A stretch of DNA of 64,000 nt from Mycobacterium scrofulaceum (GTDB taxonomy: Bacteria > Actinomycetota > Actinomycetes > Mycobacteriales > Mycobacteriaceae), in assembly GCF_002086735.1 (NCBI RefSeq), contig NZ_MVIJ01000010.1, forward strand, positions 83,460-147,459, in the 5' to 3' direction. Within the stretch, counting starts at the first letter, position 1; every line of letters begins with the position of its first letter. This document shows positions 63,320 through 64,000 of the stretch, in pieces. The notes beneath the pieces are model-generated. The model made no database searches, had not been told where the DNA came from, and saw nothing but the letters and a program-made list of their open reading frames with translations. A program made the translations under genes and the position numbers.

Positions 63320-63922
63320 ATGAGCAACTCTGCGCAACGCGACGCGAAGGACACGCGTGACGGGTCGTCGCGCGCGGCCGACACCGATCGCATCCAGGTC
63401 GCGCAGTTGCTGGCGTACGCGGCCGAGCAGGGCCGGCTGCAGATGAAGGACTACGAAGACCGGTTGACCAAAGCCTATGCGGCGACCACATACGAGGAAC
63501 TGGATCAACTGCGGGCGGACCTGCCGGGATCACAGATCAATCTGCGCCGCGGCGCCAAGCCGAACCCGGCGCCGTCCACGCTGCTGCTGGCGCTGTTGAG
63601 CGGCTTCGAGCGGCGGGGCCGCTGGAACGTGCCCAAGAAGCTGACCACCTTCGCCTTCTGGGGCAACGGGGTGGTGGATCTGCGCTACGCCGACTTCACC
63701 TCCACCGAGGTCGACATCCATGCGATGTCGATCATGGGTGCGACGAAAATCTTGCTGCCGCCCGAAGTCAACGTCGAGATTCACGGCCGCGGGGTCATGG
63801 GCAACTTCGACCGTAGCGTCCTCGGCCACGGCACCCCCGGCGCACCGAAGGTGAACATTCGCGGCTTCTCGCTGTGGGGCGGGGTCGGCATCATCCGCAA
63901 AGCCCGCCGGCCGCGCGGCTAG
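63320..63922 (+). CDS. DUF1707 / LiaF-like C-terminal protein (Rv0966c type)
   Basis: A 200-aa protein. N-terminal DUF1707 (DTDRIQVAQLLAYAAEQGRL and MKDYEDRLTKAYAATTYEEL), a short basic linker, then a beta-rich domain (AFWGNGVVDLRYADF; IMGATKILLPPEVNVEIHG; IRGFSLWGGVGIIRK) like the cell-wall-active-antibiotic response domain. No membrane helix. ATG 63320 is used; GTG 63317 is adjacent. Probably envelope stress related; function not established. The stop overlaps the end of an IS transposase on the other strand. Confidence 0.8.
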   Translation: MSNSAQRDAKDTRDGSSRAADTDRIQVAQLLAYAAEQGRLQMKDYEDRLTKAYAATTYEELDQLRADLPGSQINLRRGAKPNPAPSTLLLALLSGFERRGRWNVPKKLTTFAFWGNGVVDLRYADFTSTEVDIHAMSIMGATKILLPPEVNVEIHGRGVMGNFDRSVLGHGTPGAPKVNIRGFSLWGGVGIIRKARRPRG

Positions 63923-64000
63923 GTGTACTGACCTGAGAGGTTAGGTACGCGGGTGGCGGGTGGTTGGCCGCCGAGTGCGGTGTGGCCGCGGTGGTGATTG
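63919..64000 (-). mobile_element. IS481-type transposase, 3' end only
   Basis: The minus strand ends in NHHRGHTALGGQPPATRVPN followed by LSGQYT and a TAG at 63921-63919. This is the usual C terminus of IS481-family integrase-type transposases (the NxxRPHxALGGxxP block). The rest lies beyond the window. The stop codon overlaps that of the DUF1707 gene, so the element inserted right at the gene end. Confidence 0.75.

Overview
The window is high-GC actinobacterial DNA from a slow-growing Mycobacterium, most probably Mycobacterium avium complex or a close relative. The evidence is a long run of genes in M. tuberculosis order (pabB, rsmI, pmt, arcA, the Rv1000c to Rv0998 types, then SepX/GlpR, rimJ-like, moeA1/glp, galU, 5-FCL, ruc, Rv0990c, mscL, moaB2, pepD, mprB, mprA, rpmF, the Rv0976c type, fadE13, accD2, accA2, fadE12, echA7, Rv0966c). 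Gene names and M. tuberculosis locus numbers are recalled from known families; no database search was run, and the species call is an inference.

Region 1 (1 to about 15.9 kb) is a surface or exopolysaccharide locus. Two GT4-type glycosyltransferases and a zinc-ribbon methyltransferase read rightward. Leftward genes form a nearly gapless chain: DUF4832-like lipoprotein, GAF-GGDEF-EAL cyclic-di-GMP enzyme, second DUF4832-like lipoprotein, Wzz/BY-kinase-like chain-length protein with a degenerate P-loop, O-antigen-ligase-like membrane protein, glycosyltransferase, aldo/keto reductase and GMC oxidoreductase. A separate FkbM-like methyltransferase also reads leftward. The coupling of c-di-GMP turnover to polysaccharide assembly is the most interesting functional hypothesis here.

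Region 2 (16.1 to 18.3 kb) is a self-contained ECF41-type sigma factor module: an NDH-2-like flavoprotein, a SigJ-like sigma factor overlapping it by 4 nt, and a matching promoter upstream. Region 3 (18.3 to 27.3 kb) is conserved core: pabB, rsmI, pmt, a DUF559-like protein, arcA, an AlkB-like dioxygenase, two tandem lipoproteins and a cNMP-binding acetyltransferase.

Region 4 (27.5 to 43.2 kb) is accessory DNA sitting between the Rv0998-type gene and a tRNA-Ala(CGC) gene. It holds a WecG/TagA-type glycosyltransferase, a heptose module (gmhB, gmhA, hddA), a methyltransferase, an M42 peptidase, a CYP144-like P450 divergent from a TetR gene, a TetR/ferritin-like diiron operon with striking palindromic operators, a DUF1023 hydrolase with an LppV-like lipoprotein, a second P450/TetR pair, an exported acetamidase/formamidase-like lipoprotein and an apparent relic of another hydrolase gene.

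Region 5 (43.2 to 54.5 kb) is core envelope, division and stress biology: the Glp/GlpR(SepX) pair, galU, a folate enzyme, the CIRCE-controlled chaperone ruc, mscL and the moaB2-pepD-mprB-mprA stress operon with MprA boxes. Region 6 (54.7 to 63.9 kb) is a rightward acyl-CoA carboxylase/dehydrogenase operon resembling Atu/Liu catabolic clusters, then a DUF1707 gene. The window ends inside an IS481-type transposase. A 64-bp imperfect palindrome occurs at three intergenic sites (21999, 22926, 54591).
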